Below the pieces are notes generated by a model that was not told where the DNA came from, ran no database searches, and saw nothing but the letters and a program-made list of their open reading frames with translations. Below, piece by piece: positions 7,986-16,447 of a stretch of DNA of 37,859 bases (positions within the stretch are counted from its first letter, which is position 1; each line of letters begins with the position of its first letter). The position numbers and the translations under genes were made by a program. This stretch comes from CAIVAT01 sp037128705 (lineage in GTDB: Bacteria > Bacteroidota > Bacteroidia > Bacteroidales > FEN-979), in NCBI GenBank assembly GCA_037128705.1, contig JBAXVX010000034.1, forward strand, positions 1 through 37,859, in the 5' to 3' direction.

Positions 7986-9566
7986 ATGATCCGCACAGGA
8001 AAAACAAGCAAAACCATGATAAGCGTAGGAATACAGAAACTTACTCCCGACGATTTCTACAAAATTCTTTTCCTTGAAGAGAAGATTGAACTCGACCCTA
8101 AAGCTGTCACTAAGGTAAAGGCAAACTATCAGTTTCTGAAGGATTTTGCCAAAGGGAAGGTGATTTATGGGATCAATACCGGTCTTGGGCCCATGGCTCA
8201 GTATAAAATTAAAGCCAACAGTGAACTTCAACTGCAATATAACCTGATCCGCAGTCACAGCGCAGGATGTGGCACATCCCTGCCTGCCATTTACGTCAAG
8301 GCCACCATGCTGGCCAGGCTGAATACCTTTATGCAGGCTAAATCGGGCATCCATGTTGAGGTGGTTGAGTTGCTAAAAGAACTGATCAACCGGAACATCA
8401 ACCCATACATTCCTGAACATGGCGGTGTAGGCGCCAGCGGCGACCTTGTGCAACTGGCACACCTTGCCCTGAACCTGATCGGCGAGGGTGAGATTTGGTA
8501 CAAAGGCACACTGCAACCCACTAAGGATGTTTTTCTGAAGGAAAAGCTGACCCCCATCAAAATGCATATCCGCGAAGGACTATCCCTTATCAATGGGACC
8601 TCCGCCATGACCGGCATCGGGATGATCAACCTGGTGCATGCCAAAAACCTGCTCGACTGGGGAGTGCTGGCCTCTTCCATGATCAATGAGATTGTGGAAT
8701 CATATGATGATCATTTTTCCGAAGGCCTGAACAAGGTGAAATCACATTACGGGCAGAATCAGGTGGCCAGAATGATGCGTTCGATCCTCCAGGACAGCGA
8801 CCTCATCAGGGGCCGGGCCGACCATTTATATAACGGGAAAACCGAAGAGATTGAAGTGTTCATCCATAAGGTGCAGGAATACTATTCACTGAGATGTGTT
8901 CCCCAGGTGCTCGGACCGATTCTCGACACCATCCTCTATGCAGAAAAGGTGCTTATCAATGAGGTAAATTCGGCCAATGACAATCCCATTATTGACAGTG
9001 AGGCCAAAGATGTTTTCCACGGCGGAAATTTCCATGGGGACTATGTGGCGCTCGAGATGGATAAGCTGAAAATTGCCATCACCAAACTTTCGATGCTTGC
9101 CGAACGTCAGCTCAATTACCTGATGAATGACAAAATGAACCAGAAACTCCCGCCATTTGTCAACCTTGGAAAACTGGGTTTCAACCTGGGCATGCAGGGC
9201 GTTCAATTCACTGCAGTATCAACGGTGGCTGAAAATCAAACCCTTTGCTTTCCCATGTCGATACACAGCATCACCAATAACAACGACAACCAGGATATTG
9301 TGAGCATGGGCACCAATGCGGCCATGATGACCAAGCGGGTCATCGACCACACCTATATTGTCATGTCCATTCACATGATCGCGATTCTCCAGGCCATTGA
9401 TTTTATGAAATTCAAGTCCAGGCTTTCTACCTATTCCCGGAAAAAGTTCGAGGATTTGCGTAAAATTGTCCCAAAATTCACTGAAGATACCACGAAGTAT
9501 AAAGAGATTCAACAAATAGCGAACTATATACTTGAGAATAAACCAAAGTTCCCACTTGAAGGTTAA
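7986..9566 (+). CDS. Tyrosine ammonia-lyase-like MIO aromatic amino acid lyase
   Basis: 526 residues from the first ATG; Met11 (8016) is an equally good or better start, because it lines up with the remembered N-terminus of the Flavobacterium johnsoniae lyase and leaves a longer leader. The MIO-forming triad Ala150-Ser151-Gly152 lies in GGVGASGDL. The catalytic Tyr61 is in VIYGINTG, and Ser90-His91 in the substrate-selecting loop. FNLGMQGVQF and NNNDNQDIVSMG are the standard C-terminal active-site motifs. Known: this family deaminates His, Phe or Tyr to trans-acrylates. The strong likeness (by memory) to the F. johnsoniae TAL, and the polyene-type neighbours, favour tyrosine to 4-coumarate, the starter of flexirubin-type pigments. 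Histidine specificity is not excluded, but no other hut gene is present. First gene of the 21-kb run. Confidence 0.9.
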   Translation: MIRTGKTSKTMISVGIQKLTPDDFYKILFLEEKIELDPKAVTKVKANYQFLKDFAKGKVIYGINTGLGPMAQYKIKANSELQLQYNLIRSHSAGCGTSLPAIYVKATMLARLNTFMQAKSGIHVEVVELLKELINRNINPYIPEHGGVGASGDLVQLAHLALNLIGEGEIWYKGTLQPTKDVFLKEKLTPIKMHIREGLSLINGTSAMTGIGMINLVHAKNLLDWGVLASSMINEIVESYDDHFSEGLNKVKSHYGQNQVARMMRSILQDSDLIRGRADHLYNGKTEEIEVFIHKVQEYYSLRCVPQVLGPILDTILYAEKVLINEVNSANDNPIIDSEAKDVFHGGNFHGDYVALEMDKLKIAITKLSMLAERQLNYLMNDKMNQKLPPFVNLGKLGFNLGMQGVQFTAVSTVAENQTLCFPMSIHSITNNNDNQDIVSMGTNAAMMTKRVIDHTYIVMSIHMIAILQAIDFMKFKSRLSTYSRKKFEDLRKIVPKFTEDTTKYKEIQQIANYILENKPKFPLEG

Positions 9567-9573
9567 TCATAAT

Positions 9574-9587
9574 TACGAATTACGAAT
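9574..9587. repeat. Two TACGAAT heptamers before fabG
   Basis: TACGAATTACGAAT lies directly before the fabG start. It is the reverse complement of the ATTCGTA unit in the 23326-23402 array. A related pair, TACGAAT GACGAAT, follows fabG at 10322-10335. Confidence 0.6.
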
Positions 9588-9590
9588 TAT

Positions 9591-10319
9591 ATGAAATATG
9601 CACTCGTAACGGGCGGATCGCGGGGTATCGGCAGGGCTGTTTCCTTAAAACTGGCAGGGATGGGTTTTTTCGTCCTGATCAACTACCAATCAAATCAACC
9701 TGAAGCTGAAATCACCCTTGAACAGGTTCGTGCCGCGGGCGGAGACGGGGAGATCCTGAAATTCAATGTAGCTTCCCAGGCTGAAATCGAGCTGGTGCTG
9801 GGAGCCTGGCAGGCCGCCCATCAGGGAGAATATATCCAGGTACTTGTCAACAACGCCGGCATCCGCAAAGATGCCCTGGTGATGTGGATGAAAAATGAGG
9901 AGTGGCACGATGTGATTGACACAAACCTTCACAGTTTTCTCTATGTTACCCGTTTCCTGATCAAAGAGATGCTCATCAATAAATCGGGCCGGATTGTCAA
10001 TGTGGTTTCGTTGTCGGGACTCAAGGGACTTCCCGGGCAGGCAAACTATTCGGCGGCAAAAGCCGGGGTGATCGGTGCCACCAAGGCGCTGGCCCAGGAA
10101 ATAGCCAAGAAAAACGTGACTGTCAATGCGGTTGCTCCCGGCTTTATTAAAACAGACATGACCAAGGACCTGGATGAATCTCAGCTGAAAGCCATGATTC
10201 CCATGGGCCGCTTTGGCAAACCTGAAGAGGTGGCCGCCATCGTCGGATTCCTGGCCTCTCCGGAAGCTTCTTACATAACAGGCGCCGTCATCAACGTTAA
10301 CGGGGGACTTTATACCTAA
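9591..10319 (+). CDS. fabG: 3-oxoacyl-ACP reductase (FabG-like SDR)
   Basis: 242 residues, the usual FabG length. Rossmann glycine motif TGGSRGIG (7-14), NNAG (87-90), catalytic Ser140, Tyr153 and Lys157 (YSAAK), and the PG motif with IKTDMT after it. Known: it reduces 3-oxoacyl-ACP with NADPH to the 3-hydroxy form. Here it is the only ketoreductase and would act in each round of polyene extension. It starts 24 bases after the lyase. It could also serve general fatty acid synthesis, but its position ties it to this pathway. Confidence 0.9.
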   Translation: MKYALVTGGSRGIGRAVSLKLAGMGFFVLINYQSNQPEAEITLEQVRAAGGDGEILKFNVASQAEIELVLGAWQAAHQGEYIQVLVNNAGIRKDALVMWMKNEEWHDVIDTNLHSFLYVTRFLIKEMLINKSGRIVNVVSLSGLKGLPGQANYSAAKAGVIGATKALAQEIAKKNVTVNAVAPGFIKTDMTKDLDESQLKAMIPMGRFGKPEEVAAIVGFLASPEASYITGAVINVNGGLYT

Positions 10320-10394
10320 AGTACGAATGACGAATTATGATTGTTTCATTTACAACTTACATAATTTCACCATCTTACTATTTTACCATTTAAC

Positions 10395-11612
10395 ATGAGT
10401 CGCGTCGTTATCACCGGAATGGGCATTTATTCAGTGATCGGGAAAAATCTCGGTGAGGTGAAGGATTCGTTGTACCAGGGACGCTCAGGGATCATTTTTG
10501 ATCAGGCCAGGAAAGAGATGGGATTCCGCTCTGCCCTCACCGGAATGGTGGAACGGCCGCAGCTCAAAGGAATACTCGATCGCAGGATGAGGATCGGATT
10601 ACCACTCCAGGGCGAATATGCCTATATCTCGACCCTTGAAGCGCTGCATCATGCCGGCATTGAACAATCATTCCTGGATGCACACGAGGTGGGCATTCTC
10701 TTCGGAAATGACAGCTCGGCCGTGCCGGTGGTTGAATCGGTTGATATCCTCCGGCAGAAAAAAGATACGATGATGATCGGATCGGGATACATCTTCCAAT
10801 CAATGAATTCGACCGTTTCGATGAACCTTTCTGTCATTTTCCGCCTTAAAGGAGTAAATTTCACCCTCAGCGGTGCCTGTGCAAGCGGCTCACATGCCAT
10901 CGGCATTGGATACCTGCTGATCAAGCAGGGCCTGCAGGAGATGATCATCTGCGGCGGAGCCCAGGAGATCAACCCGGAGTCGACCGCCAGTTTTGATGCA
11001 TTAAATGCCTTTTCAACAAGGGAATCGGAACCAACCAGGGCCTCCCGTCCCTTCGACCGCGACCGCGACGGGCTCGTTCCCAGCGGCGGGGCAGCAACGG
11101 TCATTATCGAAAGCTATGAATCAGCCATGAAACGCGGCGCCACCATTTATGGGGAGGTGATCGGATATGGATTTTCTTCAAATGGAGACCATATCTCCAT
11201 GCCGAATGTTGACGGTCCTGTTCGTGCGATGGAGAAAGCCCTCAGGGATGCCCAGGTAAAGCCTTCGGAAATTGGGTATATCAATGCCCATGCAACCTCA
11301 ACACCGGCTGGCGACAGTAATGAAGCGCGATCGATCGACCGGATCTTCGGAAATTCACGACCGCTGGTCAGCAGCACCAAATCAATGACAGGACATGAAA
11401 TGTGGATGGGCGGTGCCAGCGAGGTGATCTATTCAACCCTGATGATGAATAACGGATTTGTAGCCCCGAATATCAATTTCGAAAACCCGGATGAAGCAAC
11501 GGAAAAACTCAACATTGCTTCAAAAACAACCGCCTTCGAATTCAACAAATTCCTCTCCAACTCATTTGGTTTCGGCGGAACCAATTCATCACTAATCATC
11601 CGAAAAGTATAA
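10395..11612 (+). CDS. Beta-ketoacyl-ACP synthase (FabB/FabF-type), ketosynthase 1
   Basis: 405 residues with a full catalytic set: Cys162 in SGACASGSH, His299 in NAHATST and His334 in SMTGHEM; GFGGTNSSL near the end. The motifs are closer to FabB/F of primary metabolism than those of the later ketosynthases in this window (ACASG and HATST against TACSS and HGTGT), so it may have a different job, for example starter condensation with a coumaroyl unit or the first elongation. This division of labour is an inference. It follows fabG by 75 bases, with two heptamer repeats and no clear promoter between. Confidence 0.9.
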   Translation: MSRVVITGMGIYSVIGKNLGEVKDSLYQGRSGIIFDQARKEMGFRSALTGMVERPQLKGILDRRMRIGLPLQGEYAYISTLEALHHAGIEQSFLDAHEVGILFGNDSSAVPVVESVDILRQKKDTMMIGSGYIFQSMNSTVSMNLSVIFRLKGVNFTLSGACASGSHAIGIGYLLIKQGLQEMIICGGAQEINPESTASFDALNAFSTRESEPTRASRPFDRDRDGLVPSGGAATVIIESYESAMKRGATIYGEVIGYGFSSNGDHISMPNVDGPVRAMEKALRDAQVKPSEIGYINAHATSTPAGDSNEARSIDRIFGNSRPLVSSTKSMTGHEMWMGGASEVIYSTLMMNNGFVAPNINFENPDEATEKLNIASKTTAFEFNKFLSNSFGFGGTNSSLIIRKV

Positions 11613-11638
11613 TCCTTTCTTTCTTAAATAAAAATCGC

Positions 11639-11646
11639 TATTTTTG
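11639..11646 (+). promoter_or_regulatory. -7 element (TAnnTTTG) before the first ACP gene
   Basis: TATTTTTG matches the consensus and lies 22 bases before the ACP start codon. No convincing -33 TTG. It would give the downstream genes a second, internal start of transcription. Confidence 0.45.
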
Positions 11647-11668
11647 CACCGGTTAAAGAACGACAAAG

Positions 11669-11917
11669 ATGCAAAACGATGAGATTATCAGGAAGATAAA
11701 CCAGCTCCTGATTGACGAAATTGAAATAGATGAAACACAGATACACCCGGCGGCCGATCTGAAAAAAGACCTTGGGATCGACAGCCTTGATTTTGTTGAT
11801 TTGTTTGTGATCGTTGAAAACAATTTTGGATTTAAAATGAAGGCTGAAGAGATGACCGACGTTAAATCGTTACAGGATTTCTACAGCTACATCATCAATC
11901 GCATCAACCCAAATTAA
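11669..11917 (+). CDS. Acyl carrier protein 1
   Basis: 82 residues, acidic, four-helix ACP pattern. Phosphopantetheine attachment site Ser39 in LGIDSLDFVDL. Known: it carries the growing acyl chain as a thioester for ketosynthase, reductase, dehydratase and transferase. It is followed after only 6 bases by the LpxL-like acyltransferase, so this ACP may deliver acyl groups to that enzyme. It differs clearly from the second ACP (21794-22048), consistent with separate chains or steps. Confidence 0.93.
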   Translation: MQNDEIIRKINQLLIDEIEIDETQIHPAADLKKDLGIDSLDFVDLFVIVENNFGFKMKAEEMTDVKSLQDFYSYIINRINPN

Positions 11918-11923
11918 TCGTAA

Positions 11924-12844
11924 ATGTCATCTTGGGAAGGCAAAACCCGGGGAGGGGTTCTGGGATATAAAATCTTTGTCTTGACCCTGAAATATCTGGG
12001 ACTGCGCTTCTCCTACTTCCTTCTCTCCTTCGTTGTGATCTATTTCCTGGCTACTTCAGGTAAGGCTTTTAAAGCCATTTTTCAATTTTACAACAGGGTG
12101 ATGAAATACAGCCGGTTCAAAGCATTCTTCAGTATTTATCTTAATTACTACATGTTCGGTCAGATTCTACTGGATAAGATTGCCATGCTCGCGGGGTTTC
12201 AGCAAAAGTTTACCTTCGACTTTGAAGGCGAAGAATATCTTCGCCAGATGAACGACGGCGGATTGCTTGTCAGCGCGCATGTTGGGAATTGGGAAATTGC
12301 CGGTCAACTGCTGAACCGCCTTGAAAAAAAGATCAACATCCTCCTGTTTGATGCGGAACACCAGCGAATCAAAGGCTATTTGTCGGATGTCCTATCTGCC
12401 CGCAATGTCAATTTTATTGTTATCCGCGATGATTTTTCACACCTTTTACAGATCAAACAGGCCCTGGCTAACAAGGAGATCATTGCGATGCATGGTGACC
12501 GCTTCATCGAAGGAAACAAGACAGTCATTCTTGATTTTATGGGAAAGCCGGCAGCCTTCCCCATCGGACCTGTAAATATGGCAGCTAAATTCAATATACC
12601 TGTCTCCTTTGTCTTTGCCGTGAAAGAGCGGAGTACCCATTACCATTTTTATGCAACCCCGCTGACAAAGGTTGTCTTCACCACGAACCTGAAAAAAAGG
12701 GAAGAAAACTTCCGCGAAGCCCTGAGTCTTTACTCCGAGAAATTTGAGGAGATCCTGCGGAAATACCCGCTTCAATGGTTTAATTATTATGATTTCTGGA
12801 AACTACCGGAAGTTTTACCACGGTTACCTGAAACGAATCCATGA
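11924..12844 (+). CDS. LpxL/HtrB-type lysophospholipid (lipid A) acyltransferase
   Basis: 306 residues, normal for the family. N-terminal membrane segment (about 17-45, FVLTLKYLGLRFSYFLLSFV), then the acyltransferase HX4E motif His119-Val-Gly-Asn-Trp-Glu124, and the second block MHGDR (about 190). Known: these inner-membrane enzymes move an acyl chain from ACP to a lipid hydroxyl, as in late lipid A acylation, and homologues occur in aryl-polyene and flexirubin clusters. Inference: it attaches the aryl polyene or a fatty acyl chain to a membrane lipid. It overlaps the radical SAM gene by 4 bases (ATGA). Confidence 0.88.
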   Translation: MSSWEGKTRGGVLGYKIFVLTLKYLGLRFSYFLLSFVVIYFLATSGKAFKAIFQFYNRVMKYSRFKAFFSIYLNYYMFGQILLDKIAMLAGFQQKFTFDFEGEEYLRQMNDGGLLVSAHVGNWEIAGQLLNRLEKKINILLFDAEHQRIKGYLSDVLSARNVNFIVIRDDFSHLLQIKQALANKEIIAMHGDRFIEGNKTVILDFMGKPAAFPIGPVNMAAKFNIPVSFVFAVKERSTHYHFYATPLTKVVFTTNLKKREENFREALSLYSEKFEEILRKYPLQWFNYYDFWKLPEVLPRLPETNP

Positions 12845-14205
12845 TCATGAAGGTGAAAAAGCTACTTTTTGTTTCAGCAAACCGTTATACCAATCCATAC
12901 CCGGTATACCCGCTGGGTATTTCGTACCTCTATACCTATCTGACTGAGCGCCTTCCGCATTACCAGATTAAAATATTCGACTTCAACCTGAGTACGCCTG
13001 ATTTATTTAAAACCCTCCTGGGGGATTTTCAGCCGGACTATATCGGACTCTCCCTGAGAAATGTCGATGATGTGAATTTTTACAGCCAGGAGAGTTTTAT
13101 CAATGGGTATAAAATGATCGTTGATCTGGTTCGTGAAACTACCGGTGCCCCCTTGATCATTGGCGGATCTGCCTTTTCCATCTACCCGCGGGAACTGTTC
13201 TCCTATTTCAGCCCCGACTATGGCATTCACGGAGAGGGTGAAGAAAGCCTTTATAACCTCCTGGTCAGCTTCGATTTGGGCAAACCCGATTTAAGCATTG
13301 ACGGACTTGTTTACCGAAATGGCGATGAGATTGTAGTCAACAGCCGGAGTCATTTCATCAAGACCCCCGACCTTGAATTTGACAACGGACTGCTCGAGTT
13401 CTACTGGGACAAAGCCGGAATGGTGAATGTGCAGACCAAGCGAGGCTGTCCCTATAACTGTATCTATTGCACCTATCCACTCATAGAAGGACACAACGTA
13501 CGCACGCTCGATCCTGATAAAATCGTGAACACCCTCAGGCATCTGTATGAAAAACACCAGATCGATTATGTGTTTTTCACCGATTCGGTTTTCAACATCA
13601 GCAACCAGTTTAATGTTGATTTGGCCAAAAGGATGATTGCGTCGAAACTTCCCATGCGTTGGGGGGCTTACTTTTCACCGCATAATTTATCGCTTGAAAA
13701 CCTGAAATTATTCGCCGAGGCCGGTCTTACCCATATTGAATTCGGCACAGAGTCCCTGTCGGACACTACCCTGAAAAAATACGGAAAGCATTTTGATGTT
13801 GATGAGGTGGTGAAGGTTTCAGATTACTGCAACCAGGCAGGGATCTACTTCTGTCATTTCATGATCATCGGGGGTTATGGCGAAACAGAGGCGACCATCA
13901 ACGAAAGTTTTGAAAACTCGAAACGCATCGAAAATACTGTCTTTTTCCCCTTTGTCGGCATGAGGATCTACCCTGGCACTCTATTGCATAAAATTGCCCT
14001 GGACCAGGGAATTGTTCACCCGGGAGATAACCTCCTGGAGCCGGTCTATTACATTGCACCCGATATCAATTATGAAACGCTTAAGGAGCGGGCGGAACAA
14101 ACCGGGCGGAGATGGGTTTTTGCCAACGAGGATGTAGCTACGGCGATGAATCGCCTCAGGAAACGGAAACGTAAAGGATCGCTATGGCATCATTTGAAGA
14201 AATAA
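12841..14205 (+). CDS. B12-binding-type radical SAM protein
   Basis: 454 residues. The N-terminal half (about 1-180) has the Rossmann-like layout of cobalamin-binding radical SAM enzymes (PLGISYLYTYL, PDYIGLSLRN, IIGGSAFS, GEGEESL), although I see no DxHxxG cobalamin lower-ligand motif. The [4Fe-4S] motif Cys203-x3-Cys207-x2-Cys210 (GCPYNCIYC) opens the radical SAM barrel. Known: this class includes methyltransferases, cyclases and lipid-modifying enzymes. A radical SAM gene fits C-methylation or another ring or chain modification of the product; which one is open. It overlaps both neighbours, showing tight co-translation. Confidence 0.88.
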   Translation: MIMKVKKLLFVSANRYTNPYPVYPLGISYLYTYLTERLPHYQIKIFDFNLSTPDLFKTLLGDFQPDYIGLSLRNVDDVNFYSQESFINGYKMIVDLVRETTGAPLIIGGSAFSIYPRELFSYFSPDYGIHGEGEESLYNLLVSFDLGKPDLSIDGLVYRNGDEIVVNSRSHFIKTPDLEFDNGLLEFYWDKAGMVNVQTKRGCPYNCIYCTYPLIEGHNVRTLDPDKIVNTLRHLYEKHQIDYVFFTDSVFNISNQFNVDLAKRMIASKLPMRWGAYFSPHNLSLENLKLFAEAGLTHIEFGTESLSDTTLKKYGKHFDVDEVVKVSDYCNQAGIYFCHFMIIGGYGETEATINESFENSKRIENTVFFPFVGMRIYPGTLLHKIALDQGIVHPGDNLLEPVYYIAPDINYETLKERAEQTGRRWVFANEDVATAMNRLRKRKRKGSLWHHLKK

Positions 14206-14597
14206 ATATACCACAAAAGCCACCGATGGTCATGGTTGACCGGCTGGTTGAGATCGTCGGTAAAATGACGGTAACCTCATTTTTGATTCGTGAGGATAAC
14301 ATATTTTGTGAGCAGGGTTATTTCAGAGAGCCCGGCCTGATTGAAAATATGGCTCAAACCGCTGCTGCCGGCGTAGGTGCAAAACCGGGAATTGCTCCAG
14401 GGAAAGCACCGCTGGGATTTATTGGCGGGATCAGGAACCTTAAAATCATTGGGTTTCCTCAGGTTGGACAGGAGATCATCACAAGAATAACGGTGTTGCA
14501 TGAGGTGTTTGATGCAACCATCGTACAGGGCGAAATATTCCTTGAAAACAGGCTGATCGCCGGATGTGAACTGAAAATTTTCTTAATCAATAACTAG
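14184..14597 (+). CDS. ApeP-like hotdog 3-hydroxyacyl-ACP dehydratase, atypical active site
   Basis: 137 residues with the hotdog core: PPMVMVDRL (13-21), then EPGLIENMAQTAAAG (49-63) holding the central helix and Glu54. In FabZ the catalytic His lies in GHFP. Here the same place reads GYF (Tyr46) and the loop before the helix is shortened. The LPHRxPF histidine is also replaced (IPQKPPM, Gln11). Members of this branch in Bacteroidota seem, from memory, to share the Gln, so this may be the normal state of the family and not decay. It is the only dehydratase-like gene in the window, hence the natural candidate for polyene double-bond formation. It overlaps the radical SAM gene by 22 bases. Confidence 0.75.
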   Translation: MASFEEINIPQKPPMVMVDRLVEIVGKMTVTSFLIREDNIFCEQGYFREPGLIENMAQTAAAGVGAKPGIAPGKAPLGFIGGIRNLKIIGFPQVGQEIITRITVLHEVFDATIVQGEIFLENRLIAGCELKIFLINN

Positions 14598-14600
14598 AAC

Positions 14601-15023
14601 ATGGGAAATTTAACAGAAGAGGTAAAAGATGGGGTTGCCGGTGAAAATGATTTGATTTATACATACAACCGGGAAGTTTTTTATCATTTTGACAAGGAGA
14701 AGGGATTTACCCAGAAAGTCGATTATCAGAACCCCGATAACCAGGTGATCATCAAACAAAGTTGGGATGCTGCCGAACAGCGTCTTGATGAGGTGAAACA
14801 ATTGGTCATCGCAGGAAAATTAAGTCCTGTCGCCTATTATATGGAGAAACGGCTTATGGAGGTCCCCATGCTGGCTGCCTATATGGAGATGCCTAAATGG
14901 CGGGTAAAAAGGCACCTGAAACCTAAAATATTCACAAAACTCAGTCAGGAAAAACTGGCGAAATATGCCGGGATATTCGAAATCACAATAGATCAGCTGA
15001 CCAATCCGGATTTCTTAAATTAA
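14601..15023 (+). CDS. Small helical protein paired with BtrH-like protein, copy A
   Basis: 140 residues, no signal peptide. The C-terminal half reads like an XRE-type helix-turn-helix: SPVAYYMEKRLM, then LAAYMEMPKWRVKRHLKP, then LAKYAGIFEITIDQL, which is close to the 'LAxyLgvsidqL' ending of such domains. The N-terminal half (YNREVFYHFD) is unlike known regulators. It is a paralogue of the gene at 16039-16434, and each copy lies directly before a BtrH-like gene, 6 to 13 bases apart. The constant pairing suggests a partner or chaperone of the BtrH-like protein, or a scaffold; DNA binding is possible but not shown. Family not recognised by name. Confidence 0.8.
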   Translation: MGNLTEEVKDGVAGENDLIYTYNREVFYHFDKEKGFTQKVDYQNPDNQVIIKQSWDAAEQRLDEVKQLVIAGKLSPVAYYMEKRLMEVPMLAAYMEMPKWRVKRHLKPKIFTKLSQEKLAKYAGIFEITIDQLTNPDFLN

Positions 15024-15029
15024 ATAATT

Positions 15030-16031
15030 ATGGTGAAACTTGAATTTGAACACAGGCAGGCCGGGCATTGTGAAAGTGGGGTAACGCGCAACCTGCTTTA
15101 TTATCACGATTTTTCAATCAGTGAGCCCATGGCGTTCGGAATTGGTGCGGGACTGTTCTTCAGTTATCTTCCCTTTCTTAAAATGCAACACGCCCCCACC
15201 ACCTCGTTCAGGGTATGGCCGGGGCAGGTCTTCGACAGGGTAACCAGGCAGCTTGGCGTGAAGACGGCGATTCACACCTTCCGCAATCCGAAGGAATCGA
15301 TGGATAAACTGAATGCCGTTCTGGAACAGGGATACCCGGTCGGGCTCCAGGTGGGAACCTTTCATCTGCCGTTTTTCCCTCCGGAATACCGCATGCATTA
15401 TAACATGCACAACATGATCGTTTATGGTCACGATAACGGTGTCTATTTCATCAGTGATACCCTGATGGAAAACCTTGTAGAGATTACCTACGATGACCTC
15501 ATGCGGGTCAGGTTCGCCAAGGGCGCCTTTGCTCCCCAGGGACGAATGTATTATCCCACCTTTGTTCCCAAAGGGATTGACATCAAACCCGCCATTGTCA
15601 AGGGCATCAGAAAAACGGCCAACAACATGGTTGGCGTCCCGTTCCCGCTGATTGGTGCGAAAGGGATACGATACCTGGCAGGCCGCATGCGCAAGTGGGA
15701 GAAAAATTTAGGTCCCGAGAAGGCCTCCTATTACCTTGGACAGGTATTGCGGATGGAAGAAGAGGTCGGCACGGCCGGAGCCGGGTTCCGTTTTATTTTT
15801 GGCGCTTTCCTGGATGAAGCCTCTGCTGTTCTGAAGCAGGATTGGCTAAAAGATGTTTCGATTGAAATGGGTGAAACTGCCAATAAATGGCGGGAATTTT
15901 CATACCTTGGTGCACGAAATTGCAAGAAAAGAGGGAAATCTGATCAATCCTATGATTTTCTGGCAGATATGCTTTTGGATATAGCTATGAGGGAAGATAA
16001 AATATTTAAAAAATTGTCTACAATCAAATAG
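15030..16031 (+). CDS. BtrH-like acyltransferase/cysteine-protease-fold protein, copy A
   Basis: 333 residues. The N-terminal half has a papain/C39-like layout as in BtrH: Cys14 in RQAGHCESG, His127 in HYNMHNMIVYGHD and Asp143 in FISDTL form a plausible Cys-His-Asp triad. The C-terminal half (about 170-330) is helical. Known: BtrH of butirosin synthesis moves an acyl group from an ACP onto an aminoglycoside amine. Inference: this protein takes the finished chain from an ACP and passes it to an amine or alcohol acceptor. The second copy at 16448-17473 keeps all three residues. No signal peptide, so cytoplasmic, and followed by an ABC exporter. Confidence 0.8.
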   Translation: MVKLEFEHRQAGHCESGVTRNLLYYHDFSISEPMAFGIGAGLFFSYLPFLKMQHAPTTSFRVWPGQVFDRVTRQLGVKTAIHTFRNPKESMDKLNAVLEQGYPVGLQVGTFHLPFFPPEYRMHYNMHNMIVYGHDNGVYFISDTLMENLVEITYDDLMRVRFAKGAFAPQGRMYYPTFVPKGIDIKPAIVKGIRKTANNMVGVPFPLIGAKGIRYLAGRMRKWEKNLGPEKASYYLGQVLRMEEEVGTAGAGFRFIFGAFLDEASAVLKQDWLKDVSIEMGETANKWREFSYLGARNCKKRGKSDQSYDFLADMLLDIAMREDKIFKKLSTIK

Positions 16032-16038
16032 CTTTACT

Positions 16039-16434
16039 ATGGAAGAGAACCAAAATCCGGTATATAAAAATAAAGAATACGGTCAATACCGTGAACTTTC
16101 CTATTCATATGCCGAAGGGGGTAAATTTGAAAAAACAGTAGGCTTTCATGGAGAAGCTGACCGTCTCATTTTGCAACAGGCCTGGGACTTATTCCAGGAA
16201 CGCATCGAAGATGCCCGTTTGCGGGTTATTTCAGGCAAAGTGAGCCCAGTCGTGTACTACATGGAAAAAAACCTGCTTGATCCTCTCAATCTTTCAATGA
16301 TGGCCGGAATGTCGTTGTGGCGTGTCAAATGGCATTTTAAACCTGCTGTATTTAAACGGCTGAATGACCGGATACTTCAGAAATATGCAGCCGCATTTAA
16401 TATTACCATTGATCAGCTTAAGTGTGTCGAATAA
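16039..16434 (+). CDS. Small helical protein paired with BtrH-like protein, copy B
   Basis: 131 residues, a clear paralogue of the 14601-15023 product. Shared features are the YSYAEGGKF/YNREVFYHF type start, ADRLILQQAWDLFQERIEDA, the central SPVVYYMEKNLLDP, the HTH-like MSLWRVKWHFKPAVFKRL and the end LQKYAAAFNITIDQL. It lies 7 bases after BtrH-like copy A and 13 bases before copy B, so a two-gene module has been duplicated in tandem. Function unknown. Confidence 0.8.
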   Translation: MEENQNPVYKNKEYGQYRELSYSYAEGGKFEKTVGFHGEADRLILQQAWDLFQERIEDARLRVISGKVSPVVYYMEKNLLDPLNLSMMAGMSLWRVKWHFKPAVFKRLNDRILQKYAAAFNITIDQLKCVE

Positions 16435-16447
16435 CCGAAGCAATAAT

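Noticed and set aside
7986..9566. Histidine ammonia-lyase of the hut pathway
   Set aside because: No hutU, hutI or hutG nearby, and the gene leads a polyene-type locus; likeness to the Flavobacterium tyrosine lyase is stronger, though specificity is not proven.
10649..11104. 151-codon antisense frame in ketosynthase 1
   Set aside because: Complement of a conserved catalytic region; no start signal or recognisable domain.
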